Part shown: in pieces, positions 11,127-22,066 of the stretch
Position numbering within the stretch: the stretch's first letter is position 1
How the letters are laid out: each line of letters starts with the position of its first letter
NCBI GenBank assembly: GCA_949987705.1
Contig: CATLJY010000142.1
Location: forward strand, 1 to 64,000
Reading direction: 5' to 3'
Length of the DNA: 64,000 nucleotides
Origin: Thereva unica
Taxonomy: Eukaryota > Arthropoda > Insecta > Diptera > Therevidae
Position numbers and translations under genes: made by a program
The notes under the pieces: model-generated
Databases searched by the model: none
Told to the model about the DNA's origin: nothing
Seen by the model: only the letters and a program-made list of their open reading frames with translations

Positions 11127-11969
11127 ATGAGCACCGCGGAAGGTAGTACTACAGAGACCCCTCAAAAGTGTGAAGACGGTTACAGATTAGATGCAGTTTC
11201 CGTCAAGCTCCCACCATTTTGGTCTGAGTGTCCAAGTGCCTGGTTTATTCAAGTTGAAGCGCAGTTCAACATAAGACAAATAACACAAGATCGTACCAAA
11301 TTTGATTATGTAGTTTCTTCCCTGCCTCAAGAAGTAGTAATCTCGGTCCTCGATCTTCTGAAGACCCCCCCGAGAGAAAATTTGTACGAAAATCTGAAGA
11401 AAGCCCTAACTGATAGATTATCACTAAGCGAGGAAAGGCGGTTCGAACAAATAATTTCCGATGCCCAGATGGGAGACAGAAGACCGTCGGAGTTTTACAG
11501 GTCATTAGTGTCATTGGCCGATAACTCGGGTACGTTCAACGAAGAATTGATAAGGCGATTATGGTTACGGAGATTGCCAAAGCAAATAAACATAGCATTG
11601 CTAGCAGCGGAGAAGCAAACAATATCCGAATTAACAACATTGGCAGACAAAATTTGGGAAGCAACAGAACGGAGCGAGATCAGTTTAGTCGACAGTAACG
11701 CCAGAGGATCGAGACGGCCTACATTGGAAAACGAAATTCAAGAGTTACGATCACTTCTTAAGAAGGCCAACATTTCACGGGGTCGAAGCGTAGGTAGGCG
11801 TGGAAACGGGCGCTATAGGAACCGGAGCCGCAGCACGTCACGCGGACGACGTAATAAGGGCAACAACGAATATTGTTGGTATCATAATAAATACGGGAAT
11901 AAAGCTATAAAATGCAATCAGCCCTGCACATACAATACTCAATCAAGTGCAGAGGCAACAAACTTTTAA
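11127..11969 (+). CDS. Gypsy Gag
   Basis: 280 residues. The N-terminal half (about 20-190) is a capsid-like helical region containing L-P-P-F-W-S-E-C-P-S-A-W-F, F-D-Y-V-V-S-S-L and R-L-W-L-R-R-L-P, as in CsRn1-type Gag. A basic R/S/G-rich stretch (about 210-255) precedes a zinc-knuckle-like motif, C-W-Y-H-x-K-Y-G-x-x-A-x-x-C-x-x-P-C (about 257-274). The protein would form the particle core and bind RNA. It ends in frame 58 bases after the protease frame opens, so protease access needs a -1 shift in the overlap 11912-11969. Confidence 0.88.
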   Translation: MSTAEGSTTETPQKCEDGYRLDAVSVKLPPFWSECPSAWFIQVEAQFNIRQITQDRTKFDYVVSSLPQEVVISVLDLLKTPPRENLYENLKKALTDRLSLSEERRFEQIISDAQMGDRRPSEFYRSLVSLADNSGTFNEELIRRLWLRRLPKQINIALLAAEKQTISELTTLADKIWEATERSEISLVDSNARGSRRPTLENEIQELRSLLKKANISRGRSVGRRGNGRYRNRSRSTSRGRRNKGNNEYCWYHNKYGNKAIKCNQPCTYNTQSSAEATNF

Positions 11970-12274
11970 GTCCGATAGCATCAGCGGCGGACCATCGGAC
12001 AACACGCTCACGCCGCCTTTTCATACAAGACAGAAACAATAAACTATCTTTCCTGATTGACACCGGTGCCGATGTATCGGTAATTCCATACGAAAAATTT
12101 AGAATAAATAATAAAGCTCCTAATTTCTTTTTATCCGCGGCAAATGGGACAACCATTAATACATACGGAAGCAAATATTTAACGGTAGATCTGGGTTTAC
12201 GTAGAAATTTCCCCCACATATTTTTAATAGCTTCAGTAAAACGCCCAATAATAGGCGCTGATTTCCTAATCTGA
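11912..12274 (+). CDS. Gypsy protease segment (-1 frame)
   Basis: The frame overlaps the end of gag and is most likely read by a -1 shift rather than from its own ATG. It carries [13 protein letters not shown], the retropepsin active site, then P-I-I-G-A-D-F-L-I. It stops at TGA 12272-12274, whose A is the first base of the ATG of the pol frame (TGATG). In related elements protease and reverse transcriptase are continuous. Here a few residues of the usual linker after G-A-D-F-L seem missing, so a small deletion is the simplest explanation for the break. Confidence 0.8.
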   Translation: MQSALHIQYSIKCRGNKLLSPIASAADHRTTRSRRLFIQDRNNKLSFLIDTGADVSVIPYEKFRINNKAPNFFLSAANGTTINTYGSKYLTVDLGLRRNFPHIFLIASVKRPIIGADFLI

Positions 12275-15021
12275 TGGTCGACATTACGAACAGACGATTA
12301 GTAGATTCAATCACACACCTTTCCGTGAACGCAGTCGTAACCAACACCGAAGCTGTTACTCCTCTGCTGTACGCCGTGGACGGTACGTATGGCGAAATAC
12401 TCCGAGATTTTCCCCAATTACATTCCCCCCCGAATTACAATGTAAAGGCACCTCACACCGTAGTACACAGGATCGTAACAAAAGGCCATTTGCCTTACTG
12501 CCGCCCTAGACGCCTAAACCCTACAAAATATAGACAAGCCCAAAAAGAATTCGAACACATGGTAGCTCTCGGTATTTGCCGACCCTCTTCATCTCCAGCG
12601 GCATCGGCTTTACACCTAGTACCAAAATCAGGTAGTCAAGACTGGAGGCCATGTGGCGATTATAGGCAATTGAATGCAATAACGATACCCGACAGATACC
12701 CAATTCCACATATTCAGAGTTTCTCGACTTATCTACAAGGAAAAAACATTTTTTCAAAAATCGACCTGATAAGAGCATATCACCAAATTCCCGTCGCAGA
12801 AGAAGATATCTTTAAAACGGCAATAACGACGCCGTTCGGTCTTTTTGAATTTACAAGAATGCCTTTTGGGTTGCGGAACGCGGCACAAACGTTTCAACGA
12901 TTTATGAACGAGGTGCTACAAGGTTTAGACTTCACATTTACATACATAGATGACATATTGGTAGCAAGCAGCACAGAACAAGAACACAAAATGCATTTAC
13001 GACAAGTTTTCGAGCGACTCGCAAAATACGGACTCAACATTAAAGCCTCCAAATGCGTTTTTGGCGTCAAAACACTCAATTTTCTGAGTCACGAAATTTC
13101 ACCCGAAGGGATCAAACCCTCAAAAGAAAAAGTTACGGCCATCACTTCGTTCCCACAACCTACCACAATCAAACAGATACAAAAATTCCTAGGAATGATC
13201 AACTATTACCACAGATTCGTACCTAAAATGGCAGAAATCCTAACACCAATATATGAACATCTCTCGAACCTAGAAACCAGTCCGCGAAAATTAAGATCCT
13301 TCACATGGCCCGATAAGTGCGAAGTTAGTTTCAACACAATTAAAGACACTTTCGCGAAGGCAACTTTGTTAAATTATCCCATCGAAAACACAACCTACAG
13401 TATAGTAACAGATGCTTCAAACGTAGGAGTGGGCGCTGTCTTGCAACAATTAAACAGAAATTCGTGGGAACCCTTAGAATATTTTTCAAAAAAACTGTCG
13501 CAAGCGCAAAAATCATATTCCACGTTCGATCGCGAGCTGCTTGCAATATATTTAGCGATAAAACACTTCAGGTATTTCATTGAAGGTCGGGAATTCATCA
13601 TTTTTACCGATCACAAACCTTTAATTACCGCAATAACGGCTAAGGCGGAAAAAAGTCCAAGACAAACACGATACCTTAACTTCATCTCACAATTTTCCAC
13701 CCATTTCAAGTACATAAAAGGGACGGATAACTTGGTAGCCGACACTTTATCTCGAAGTTTTGAGATCGAATCCAACAATGTAGAGAACAACATGTTAAAT
13801 TTTGAGAATCTGCCACGCGAACAGGAAAGCGATGAAGAGCTCGGGTATCTTATTAAAAGTGTCACCAAGGACTCAAAATTCAAACTTCAATTATTGAATG
13901 TATCAAATTCCAAAAATAAGATTTGGTGCGACACCTCGACGCATGCGACTAGACCTTATATACCTAAGAGCTTAAGAAAGCAGGTTTTCGATTCAATGCA
14001 CAATATATCACATCCGGGTATCAGGGCAAGCCGAAAACTAATCGCAACACGATACTTCTGGCCTCATCTAAATAGAGACGTAACAAATTGGGCAAAAGCA
14101 TGTATTTCTTGTCAGAAAGCTAAAATCACACGCCACACGCAATCACCAATTGGCCAGTTCCAAGTACCCAAAGGACGTTTTGAGGAGATCCATATGGACT
14201 TGGTAGGACCACTCCCCCCGTCAAAAGGACATAGGTATATCCTCACGATAGTGGACCGCTATACACGCTGGCCCGAAGCATACCCATTGAAGAATATGGA
14301 AGCTAAAACGGTCGCCTGGTCTTTTATCAACGAATATGTATCGAGATTTGGAGCACCTAACATTATTGTCACAGATCAAGGCAAACAGTTTGAAAGCCAG
14401 CTATTCAACCAGCTAACAAACTTCTTGGGAGTTCATAGGATTAGAACGACTGCATACCACCCTCAATCGAACGGGATGGTCGAGAGGTTTCATCGACAGC
14501 TAAAAGAGGCAATAAGAGCTAGAGGAAATACACCTGCTTGGTACGAAGAACTACCGCTGATCCTACTCGGAATACGAAACACCACAAAAGAAGATATTAA
14601 ATGCACTCCAGCGGAACTGGTATACGGTCAACAGCTGAAATTGCCCAGTGAATTATTCATAGGTTCAGCACTGGAAAATCCAGGGGACCCAACACATGTG
14701 GCAGACACGCTAAGGAAAATTTTCGTTTCAATTCGGCCAACTCAAACTCGACCACCGTCCAATGAAAAAATCTTTATCCCGAAATCACTACATACGTGCG
14801 ATAAAGTCTTCCTAAGAGTCGACAAGATTAGACCAGGTTTACAAGCGCCTTACGAGGGCCCCTACGAAGTGCTTAGAAGATTGCGAAAACAATTCGTTCT
14901 CAACATAAAAGGAAAATCAAAATCTGTATCCATAGACCGACTGAAGCCATGTTTCACTATGATGGAGAGACCAGTATCTGATCCAAAGGTTTTAAAAAAA
15001 TCAGTGAGATTTAGGGATTAA
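12274..15021 (+). CDS. Gypsy pol: reverse transcriptase, RNase H, integrase
   Basis: 915 residues, uninterrupted. Reverse transcriptase (about 75-300) has [14 protein letters not shown] and the catalytic Y-I-D-D near 225. RNase H (about 370-480) has T-D-A-S, D-R-E-L and T-D-H-K. Integrase has the HHCC finger (about 576-615), then the catalytic triad with D near 640, T-D-Q-G at about 701 and E-R at about 736. The C-terminus shows D-K-V-F-L-R and G-P-Y-E-V, the GPY/F module. All key residues are present. Apart from the protease junction the gene looks able to work. Confidence 0.93.
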   Translation: MVDITNRRLVDSITHLSVNAVVTNTEAVTPLLYAVDGTYGEILRDFPQLHSPPNYNVKAPHTVVHRIVTKGHLPYCRPRRLNPTKYRQAQKEFEHMVALGICRPSSSPAASALHLVPKSGSQDWRPCGDYRQLNAITIPDRYPIPHIQSFSTYLQGKNIFSKIDLIRAYHQIPVAEEDIFKTAITTPFGLFEFTRMPFGLRNAAQTFQRFMNEVLQGLDFTFTYIDDILVASSTEQEHKMHLRQVFERLAKYGLNIKASKCVFGVKTLNFLSHEISPEGIKPSKEKVTAITSFPQPTTIKQIQKFLGMINYYHRFVPKMAEILTPIYEHLSNLETSPRKLRSFTWPDKCEVSFNTIKDTFAKATLLNYPIENTTYSIVTDASNVGVGAVLQQLNRNSWEPLEYFSKKLSQAQKSYSTFDRELLAIYLAIKHFRYFIEGREFIIFTDHKPLITAITAKAEKSPRQTRYLNFISQFSTHFKYIKGTDNLVADTLSRSFEIESNNVENNMLNFENLPREQESDEELGYLIKSVTKDSKFKLQLLNVSNSKNKIWCDTSTHATRPYIPKSLRKQVFDSMHNISHPGIRASRKLIATRYFWPHLNRDVTNWAKACISCQKAKITRHTQSPIGQFQVPKGRFEEIHMDLVGPLPPSKGHRYILTIVDRYTRWPEAYPLKNMEAKTVAWSFINEYVSRFGAPNIIVTDQGKQFESQLFNQLTNFLGVHRIRTTAYHPQSNGMVERFHRQLKEAIRARGNTPAWYEELPLILLGIRNTTKEDIKCTPAELVYGQQLKLPSELFIGSALENPGDPTHVADTLRKIFVSIRPTQTRPPSNEKIFIPKSLHTCDKVFLRVDKIRPGLQAPYEGPYEVLRRLRKQFVLNIKGKSKSVSIDRLKPCFTMMERPVSDPKVLKKSVRFRD

Positions 15022-15055
15022 CACCCCATTAACGTTTCCACTGAAGGGGGAGCTA

Positions 15056-15385
15056 TGTAGTGATATCGCTCGCAATTGGCAACACGATCAAAAGCTCTTA
15101 TGCTGGAAAGCATTTATCGCCATACAAAGGATATACGAGTAGAGACGATCGCCTAGATCGTCTCCCGACCGAAGAAAGCTTTGGAACAGAGGATCACAAG
15201 ATCAAAGAAGAAATTTGAATTTTAATCTCTGAGTGATACTGTCGAGCAAAGCCTCGTAGTTGGTGACATCAGTACAATAAGTTTTATAAATCACTCAGCC
15301 TGCGAAAGTTATTTATAATAAAAGTAGTATTAAGCAATAACAGAGTTGTTCTTAATTAAAGTGCGTGGGCACTTAAAACCCCACA
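15056..15385 (+). repeat. Gypsy 3' LTR
   Basis: Preceded by the purine-rich tract gaagggggag (about 15043-15052), the probable polypurine primer. No difference from the 5' LTR was seen. Confidence 0.95.
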
Positions 15386-15389
15386 CATC

Positions 15390-16727
15390 CATTCAAATTT
15401 CACTCAAACAAATAATTACTCTGGTAACACTTCTCACCTCAATACATACATCAATAAAATTCTCATTCCCGCTTGCACTATTGAAACAAAGATCACTTCA
15501 GTCATCCCGTTATATATTTCGATCCCCACTTGAATCGAATTCAAGTAAGTTAATAAAATTCGTTGCGCCCATGAATTTCTCTCTCTTTGGATACTGATCG
15601 CCGCAGAGGTAAGTTGGTCTTGGAATTATCAATTTCCTTATTTTCCTCAAAGTTCTTGGGTACAGACCATGAACTATTCCTAACAATTTCCCTTTTCCTT
15701 AAGTTCTTGGGTATAAACCATGAACTGTTTCTAACAATTTCCCTTTTCTACAGTTCTTGGGTACAGACCATGAACTGTTTCTAACAATTTCCCTTTTCTA
15801 AAGTTCTTGGGTATAGACCATGGACTGTTTCTAACAATTTCCCTTTTATCAAGTTCTTGGGTATAGACCATGAACTATTTCTAACAATTCCCCTTTTTTT
15901 AAGTTCTTGGGTATAGACCATGAACTATAATTATTAACAATTTCCCTTTCCTCAAGTTCTTGGGTATAGACCATGAACTATTAATAACAAATTTCCCTTT
16001 TGTTCTTAAGTTCTTGGGTACAGACCATGAAATACTACTAATAAATTTCTTTCTTTAAACTTCCCTTTGTTTACTAATAATTAAAGTCCAAGGCCAACTT
16101 TAGAAATCAGGTGAATACTTAATTAATACGAAATAATATTTTTCTTTTAAAACATATTCTTATATTCTGTGATATGGTGAAATATTTTTCTAACGACTTA
16201 GTGAAGTGATCTTAGTTAACAACGTGGATGAGGATTATAGGTGTTTAATTAGCTTACATCGTTGATGAGGTGTTTTTTAATAGAATCGTGTTTTTTTGTA
16301 GCTTACACCATTGTTGAGGGTGATTACCAATAAAGTTTGAGTGGATGTTCACATCGGGTGAATTTGCATAAATCTAACTCATAAATTTATACTTAAATTA
16401 CAATTGAATTTTCCTTTCTATTTGCATATGGAGCTGTTTCCATTTCTTGAACTGTTTTTCAGAAACTATCTTTGAATTAGTTAATTGCATTACGACTTAT
16501 TTATAATTTATATATTTTTGTTTGACGAAATGAAATTTAATAATTATATTGTTAATCAAATTTATTTACTAATCTTGAATTTATTTGACTAAATAAAATT
16601 GGATTATTATTTATAAAGTGAACTTTGTCTTTTAATTAGTATGTTCTGCAATTGGAGGCCAAATGGTGAAATAAAAAAAATAATTTTCTTTTGTTTTAAA
16701 GATTTTTATAAGTGTGAACAAAAAACA
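15390..16727 (+). repeat. BEL 1 5' LTR, second part
   Basis: Continues the LTR after the gypsy insertion and ends aaaaaaca. Contains an array of about eight 51-bp units (about 15645-16035) and A+T-rich sequence. Short open frames in it are repeat by-products. Confidence 0.9.
15645..16035 (+). repeat. 51-bp hairpin minisatellite in the BEL 1 LTR
   Basis: About eight copies of a unit with agttcttgggtatagaccat then gaact, separated by C+T-rich spacers such as aatttcccttt. In each unit agttcttgg can pair with ccatgaact with one mismatch, around a 7-base loop. The array recurs in the 3' LTR. Confidence 0.85.
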
Positions 16728-16729
16728 TA

Positions 16730-16745
16730 TGGTCCTTCGAGCCGG
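16730..16745 (+). promoter_or_regulatory. BEL 1 primer-binding site
   Basis: tggtccttcgagccgg lies two bases after the 5' LTR. The same site, with one change, follows the LTR end of BEL 2 at 23787. The tRNA it pairs with was not determined. Confidence 0.75.
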
Positions 16746-17779
16746 ATTTGCTTCTAAGTGCAGTGCATAGTATTTAAAGGTGTTCGAGTGAAACTAAAGT
16801 TCCGATAACATTCAAACATCTATGTGAACCTAGTGCTCAGTGACTTTCTATTTTTAAGACCAGTGTTGCAATTTATTACACTCTCGAGGCAAGTCCCTCA
16901 CCTGTTGCAAGGTCTTAAGCACCAAGCAAATTTATATGAGCCTAGTCCTCAACTATACTATTTTTCGAGGCAAGTCCCTCATTTGAGATCAAATCAATTG
17001 GAAGGTTTTCATACCAACCCAATTTATTACACTCTCGAGGCAAGTCCCTCACCTGTTGCAAGGTCTTAAGCACCAAGCAAATTTATATGAGCCTAGTCCT
17101 CAACTATAGTATTGTCCGAGGAAAGTCCCTCATTTGAGATCAAATCAATTGGAAGGTTTTCATACCAACCCAATTTATTACACTCACGAGGCAAGTCCCT
17201 CCCCTATAGCAAGGTCTTACACACCAAGTTATTTTTATTTCGAGCCTGGTCTTAAAATTTATAATTTTCTTGAGGCAAGCCCCTCACCCATAGCAAGGTC
17301 TTACACGCCAGGTTATTTCTACATGAGCCTAGTTTTTACATTTTATTATTGAAATGTTTCTTGAGTTTAGTTACAAAAATTAATTTAATTTTCTCGAGGC
17401 AAACCCCTCACCCATAGCAGGGTCTTACAAACCAAGCTATTTTTATATGAACCTAGTTCTTGCATTTTATTACCGAACATTCGAGCCTAGTCCTCAAATA
17501 TTAATTTCCCGAGGCACAGCCCTCACTCCAATCAATTATAAGGTTCTCATACCGAACAATTATTCGAGCCTAGTCCTCATCTATATATTTCTCCCAAGGC
17601 AAAGCCCCTCTTTTCAATCAATTGCAAGGTTCATACTGAACTCGAGCCTAGTTTCCTGACTTTGAATCAATTGTAAGGTTTTCACACCAGTTTAATTTAT
17701 TATTCTTCCGAGGCAAAGCCCCTTACTTCAATTGCAAGATATTTCACTCCTGATACATTAAATTATAGTTATAAAGTTT
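16746..17779 (+). other. BEL 1 leader with degenerate tandem repeats
   Basis: From about 16860 to 17745, blocks of roughly 70-180 bp recur. They are built on ctcgaggcaagtccctcac, then gcaaggtcttaagcacc, then gagcctagtcctcaa. Copies decay towards gag. Small open frames across them come from the repeats. No known RNA gene was recognised. Confidence 0.75.
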
Positions 17780-18820
17780 GTGAGTGATCAGTTTAACATG
17801 GTTAACCACTTTACCGAAGCATTAAATTTGCAAAAGATACATATCGACCTTTTGAATAAGTCCTTTTCCAATTATACTAAAACCGCCCTTGTTAAAAGAA
17901 CTAAGGAACTTATAACTGAACGTATTACTAAATTTTGGGAGCAATGGTCGCGGATAGAACAAAACCACATACAAATTGAATTGCTTTATGCAAATTTAGC
18001 TGAAAAACCCATTTGTGAATATTTTACAAATGACACATACCTAAAAATAGAAGATAAATATTTTGAGTTTATGGGAAAAATAAAGGCTGCCCTTAGTAAC
18101 TTTGAGGAACAAACACCTCCACCAAGCCCTTCCGTGCATGAGTCGACACGCTTGAATTCAACAGCAATGTCAACGCAGTTACTGCGACTTCCAAAAATTT
18201 CACTTCCCACATTTTCTGGTTCTTATGAATCATGGCGCTCTTTTCATGATCTATTTAACTCATTGGTTCACCAAAATCTCTCACTTTCCAATGCACAAAA
18301 ATTGCATTATCTAAAGTCTGTATTACCTGGTGAAGCTGAGCATCTCCTTCGACAATTTCAAATAACAGATGCTAATTACGAAAGGGCATGGTCAGTATTA
18401 CTCCACAGATACAACAATAACAGGGTTCTAGTTAATTCTCAACTTAAAAATTTATTCAATCTTAAACAAGTGTCTAGTGAATCGGTGAATTCTATTAAAT
18501 CCTTATTGGATAGATCGAACGAGTGTTTGTGTGAGTTGGAGTCTTTAGGTGTTAACACTTCTTATTGGGATCCATTTCTTATTTATCTTATTGTTCAAAA
18601 ACTTCCTTCTGAAACTCATCGGATGTGGGAAACAGAGCTAAATGGGGAAGCAACACTTCCAAAATTCGAAAGACTCAAGCAATTTCTCGAGAAGCGTTTT
18701 CGCATGCTTGAAACTATTTCTGAATATAAAACTAACACGCAACAACGCCCTTCTATGGGATCAAACTCCAAATTCCTCACTCATTTTGCTTCTTCCACCA
18801 TGACGACTTGTCCATGTTGA
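17780..18820 (+). pseudogene. BEL 1 Gag (capsid region)
   Basis: The frame is open from 17780; the first ATG is at 17798. The BEL/Pao Gag block L-P-K-I-S-L-P-T-F-S-G-S-Y-E-S-W (about residues 138-153) is followed by L-S-N-A-Q-K-L-H-Y-L and G-E-A-E-H-L-L, diagnostic of this superfamily. A zinc-finger start, C-P-C, runs into TGA at 18818-18820 where relatives have another Cys, so one substitution probably made the stop. The frame continues beyond it through the rest of the fingers. Confidence 0.85.
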
Positions 18821-19166
18821 AAAAATTCTCATAAAATATCCACCTGTTCTAAATTCTCAAATCTCTCACATCAGCAAAAGTCTGACATTGTAAGGACAAA
18901 CAAATTATGTTTTAACTATCTTTCAAATTCTCACTCCACGTTAAATTGCTCTAGTAAGTTTAAATGTAGAAAATGCGGTAAAACTCATCATGCCTTACTA
19001 CACAGAAATTCTTTACAAGGCTCAACTCCCAATAAAGTACAACCTTCTAATACTTCTAGCTCTTCTCCAGGGACATCAGCTCCCAACTTGAATAGTGCAC
19101 ATAGTTCCCCTAATAATACCGAAACTACGGTATTTCTCTCTACACAGTCGTTTTGCTGCACTTAGG
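18821..19166 (+). pseudogene. BEL 1 Gag zinc-finger continuation
   Basis: In the same frame as the preceding Gag segment. Contains C-F-N-Y-L-S-N-S-H-S-x-x-x-C and C-R-K-C-G-K-T-H-H-A-L-L-H, the paired knuckles of BEL/Pao Gag. A second in-frame stop (TAG) lies near 19164, just before the protease. Confidence 0.75.
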
Positions 19167-19204
19167 AGAAAAATCTTTTCTCTAAAACCCTTCTTTCCAC
19201 TGCT

Positions 19205-20566
19205 TTGCTAAATGTTCCAACCAGAGCAGGTGTTGTGACTCTACGAGCTCTTGTTGACCCGGGATCACAGGTTTCTTTTGTTACTGAAAGAACAGCGAGA
19301 CAACTTCAACTGAAAGGCTCCCCTGCTTCAGTAACAATTAATGGAGTATGTGAAAAGCCAATTACCCAAGCTCATAAACAAATACGATTTTCTTTTCAGC
19401 CAAGAGATCTTTCAACTCAAGAGCAAGTTTCGGTGACGGCCCTAGTTGTTCATTCAATTACAAATTTCTTGCCACCGTCTCCACTTCCGAGAGATGGTTG
19501 GATCCATTTAACTAATGTTAATCTTGCTGACCCACAATACTATCTGCCGGGAAAAATTGACTTACTACTTGGAGCCGATGTGTATTCAGATTTGATATTA
19601 GATGGTCTAATTAAAGGCCCTAAAGGTACGCCTACAGCTCAAAATACCTTACTTGGTTGGCTTTTATTCGGACCAATAAATTCAAGAAGTGAAAAATCTA
19701 CCATACAATCACGAATTACTCAAGCTATATCACTACTTCCAAAACCAAAACAATCTTCATGTTTATCTGCTCTTAACACCGTCACTGCAAATTGCTTTTC
19801 AAGTTTTGTTTCAAGATCCACTAAAGAAAATCGAAAACAATCTAATAAATTTATTAAAAATTCTTCCACTAATCCCATTACCACTAAAAACCAAAATGCA
19901 ATCTCAACCACACTACCTAATTTTGGTCAACTTAATTACAAGGGTTTCTCCAAAAAGTATAAACCATTCTTAAACGGATCGCACTCACCACGATCAACAG
20001 CTCCTGTGTGCACACCTCGTCCATTGGCATACATTCCCAAGCTACTACCAGTTGTTACAGATTCTGAAAATATTTTAAATACTAGTCTTAACAAACCCTT
20101 ATTTATACCTTTAACAGATGATAAGAAGACCATGGCGTCCTCGAAAAATGTTACACGTACAAAATTCAGTAATAAAATGAACGGCAAAACCAAGTTATCA
20201 AATAAAAGAAATGCAAATTTGAAAACAGATCCTTTGCCGATTACATCTACAGAAACCTTACCTAAATTAAAAATAATTTCATCTCCTAATAATTCTAATG
20301 TTTTTATTAGCTCTTCTAAGCCAATGTACTACACAAGTAACTCATTAAATTTTACAAATAATATGTTACCTACAAAACACAAGGATACTGTGAAATACTC
20401 AACTGCTACGGAAAAACAGTTAGCAGTGAACGCATTGCAAGCATCTCAATACAAGGAACGATTTCCAACGCCCACCGCAACACCAGTTGCTACTAATAAA
20501 AATAAAAGTAGCATAGGAAAATCAAAATCAAGTGTTTCTTCGTACTTTATTTATTCTTCAAAATAA
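19205..20566 (+). pseudogene. BEL 1 protease with an unrecognised Ser/Asn/Lys-rich tail
   Basis: 453 residues. The first part has V-D-P-G-S-Q-V-S-F-V-T-E, the BEL/Pao retropepsin site, and later G-A-D-V-Y-S-D-L-I and L-G-W-L-L-F-G-P, where relatives run on into reverse transcriptase. Instead, from about residue 175 the frame becomes a tail of more than 250 residues rich in S, T, N, K and P, without a recognised domain, ending at TAA. The open length suggests either recent degeneration of noncoding sequence or a real extra peptide. No catalytic pol domains exist anywhere before the 3' LTR. Confidence 0.75.
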
Positions 20567-22066
20567 TCCTCATGTGTTTAACTTTATTCAACTTAAATAC
20601 TTCATCCAATAACTATTATCCCTTTCAAACTCAATAATCCTCGATGAAAATTAATACAACCACCTGCACAACTGCGCACTGCAGTACAGAACAACCATAA
20701 TTAACCTACATACCAGCTGGCTATAATTTATGCCTTGAAGTACAGTGCATACATAAAAGAAATTCAACTTTTTTACCGCCGTTAACTTACATATATGAAA
20801 CACAATCATATAAATCCCACACATATAAAATCTGGAAAAAAAATATTATTCTATTTCAACATAATTGATAATTTCAACAGGTATCAAACCAATTACACGC
20901 ACTTTACATAGGGATTACACATTGCTAGTCTGAAAATTTAATTTGAATCCACTTCCTCATACATACATAACCTAATGTCCGTTAAACGAATCGTATTTGA
21001 TTTCTTCAGTCCATCCACTGTGCTTCATTTTAAAATTTACTTGTACAAATCTATTCATTAACAGCCTCAATAGTCACTTAACCTTGAACTTGAAATTAAG
21101 TCAGCTGTAACTAAATTCCTTGTAATAAAATTTGTTCTAACAGTTGAATATTAACAACTCTGTTATCATAAAAGGTTCGCTCTCTCAAATCCGTTTGTTA
21201 TAAATTAATTATTTGTCACGGCTATCTTTGAACAACTCATACCGATCATTGCATATATACGAAAACGCAGACAAATAATATGGTACAAAGTTCAAAACAG
21301 TCGAGTCATAGGATCATCGTCTCTTACAAAGACGTAACCGAGATCGATAATGAGATAAAAAATAAATTCAGGGAATCACCTTCATTGAGAGAATTAAAAT
21401 TTATATTTTGGGCCACTCGCTTGGTTTCTCAAGGTCTTAATGAAAATTGGATGTACTGCATATTACATCGAAACCAATTATTACTTGGAGATGACAAAAT
21501 TTCAATTTCATGCGTATCTTAAGGAAGATACATTTCTAGCTGGATGGATTAACAAAAATATTCATAATTAATTTGTATTATTTTGCATCCCTTTAGCCAA
21601 TCCCATTGATCATTTACCAATTCAATTCTAGAATCATTGTTATTGTTTATTTGCTACTTAGTTTTGAAACGACGAGGACAATTATACAGAAACACAAAAT
21701 TTTCGTTTTAAACATTTGTTATAAACATCCCGACGTAAAATGCGTCTTCATTTTAGTAATGGAGACACTATTAAACTCAAGGTGTTGCAAAATGGATTAG
21801 TAAAAGTTACTCGATTCTAAAGTTATTGTTTATTTATTTATTGCTTCTCTATTCCCTCTTCTCTTATTGTATTTATTTTTTTTTTCTCAATTCATCAAAG
21901 TCGACTTGGGCTAGTAAAGGTTACTGAGTCTAACACCATTTTTTCGGTTCACTTATTGCTTTACCTTTCCCCTTCACTTTCCTTCTTTTGTTTCAGCATC
22001 TTAAGGTAATTTGTTAATTTTCAGTTTTGAAACATACCAAAATGTTTCAACGGGGGGGGGGGAGTA
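20567..22066 (+). other. BEL 1 3' internal region, no recognised gene
   Basis: About 1.5 kb, A+T-rich. An 80-codon frame at 21280-21522 (beginning MVQSSKQSSHRI) has no family I recognise. Others are short. A run of ten or more G ending ggag (about 22052-22064) just before the 3' LTR is the likely polypurine tract. Confidence 0.6.

Larger units (their letters stand above)
9560..15385 (+). mobile_element. CsRn1-like Ty3/gypsy LTR retrotransposon
   Basis: 5,826 bp with 330-bp LTRs that look identical. It is flanked by a 4-bp duplication, catc (9556-9559 and 15386-15389); the uninterrupted site survives in the 3' LTR of BEL 1 near 22389. The PBS tggtgaccccga matches tRNA-Trp priming, and Gag has the unusual C-x2-H...C-x4-C knuckle; both are features of the CsRn1/Kabuki clade. 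Gag, protease and pol lie in three different frames. Identical LTRs indicate a recent insertion. Confidence 0.9.

Noticed and set aside
21280..21522. 80-codon frame in the BEL 1 3' region as a gene
   Set aside because: No recognised family or supporting signal; kept only as a note in the region entry.
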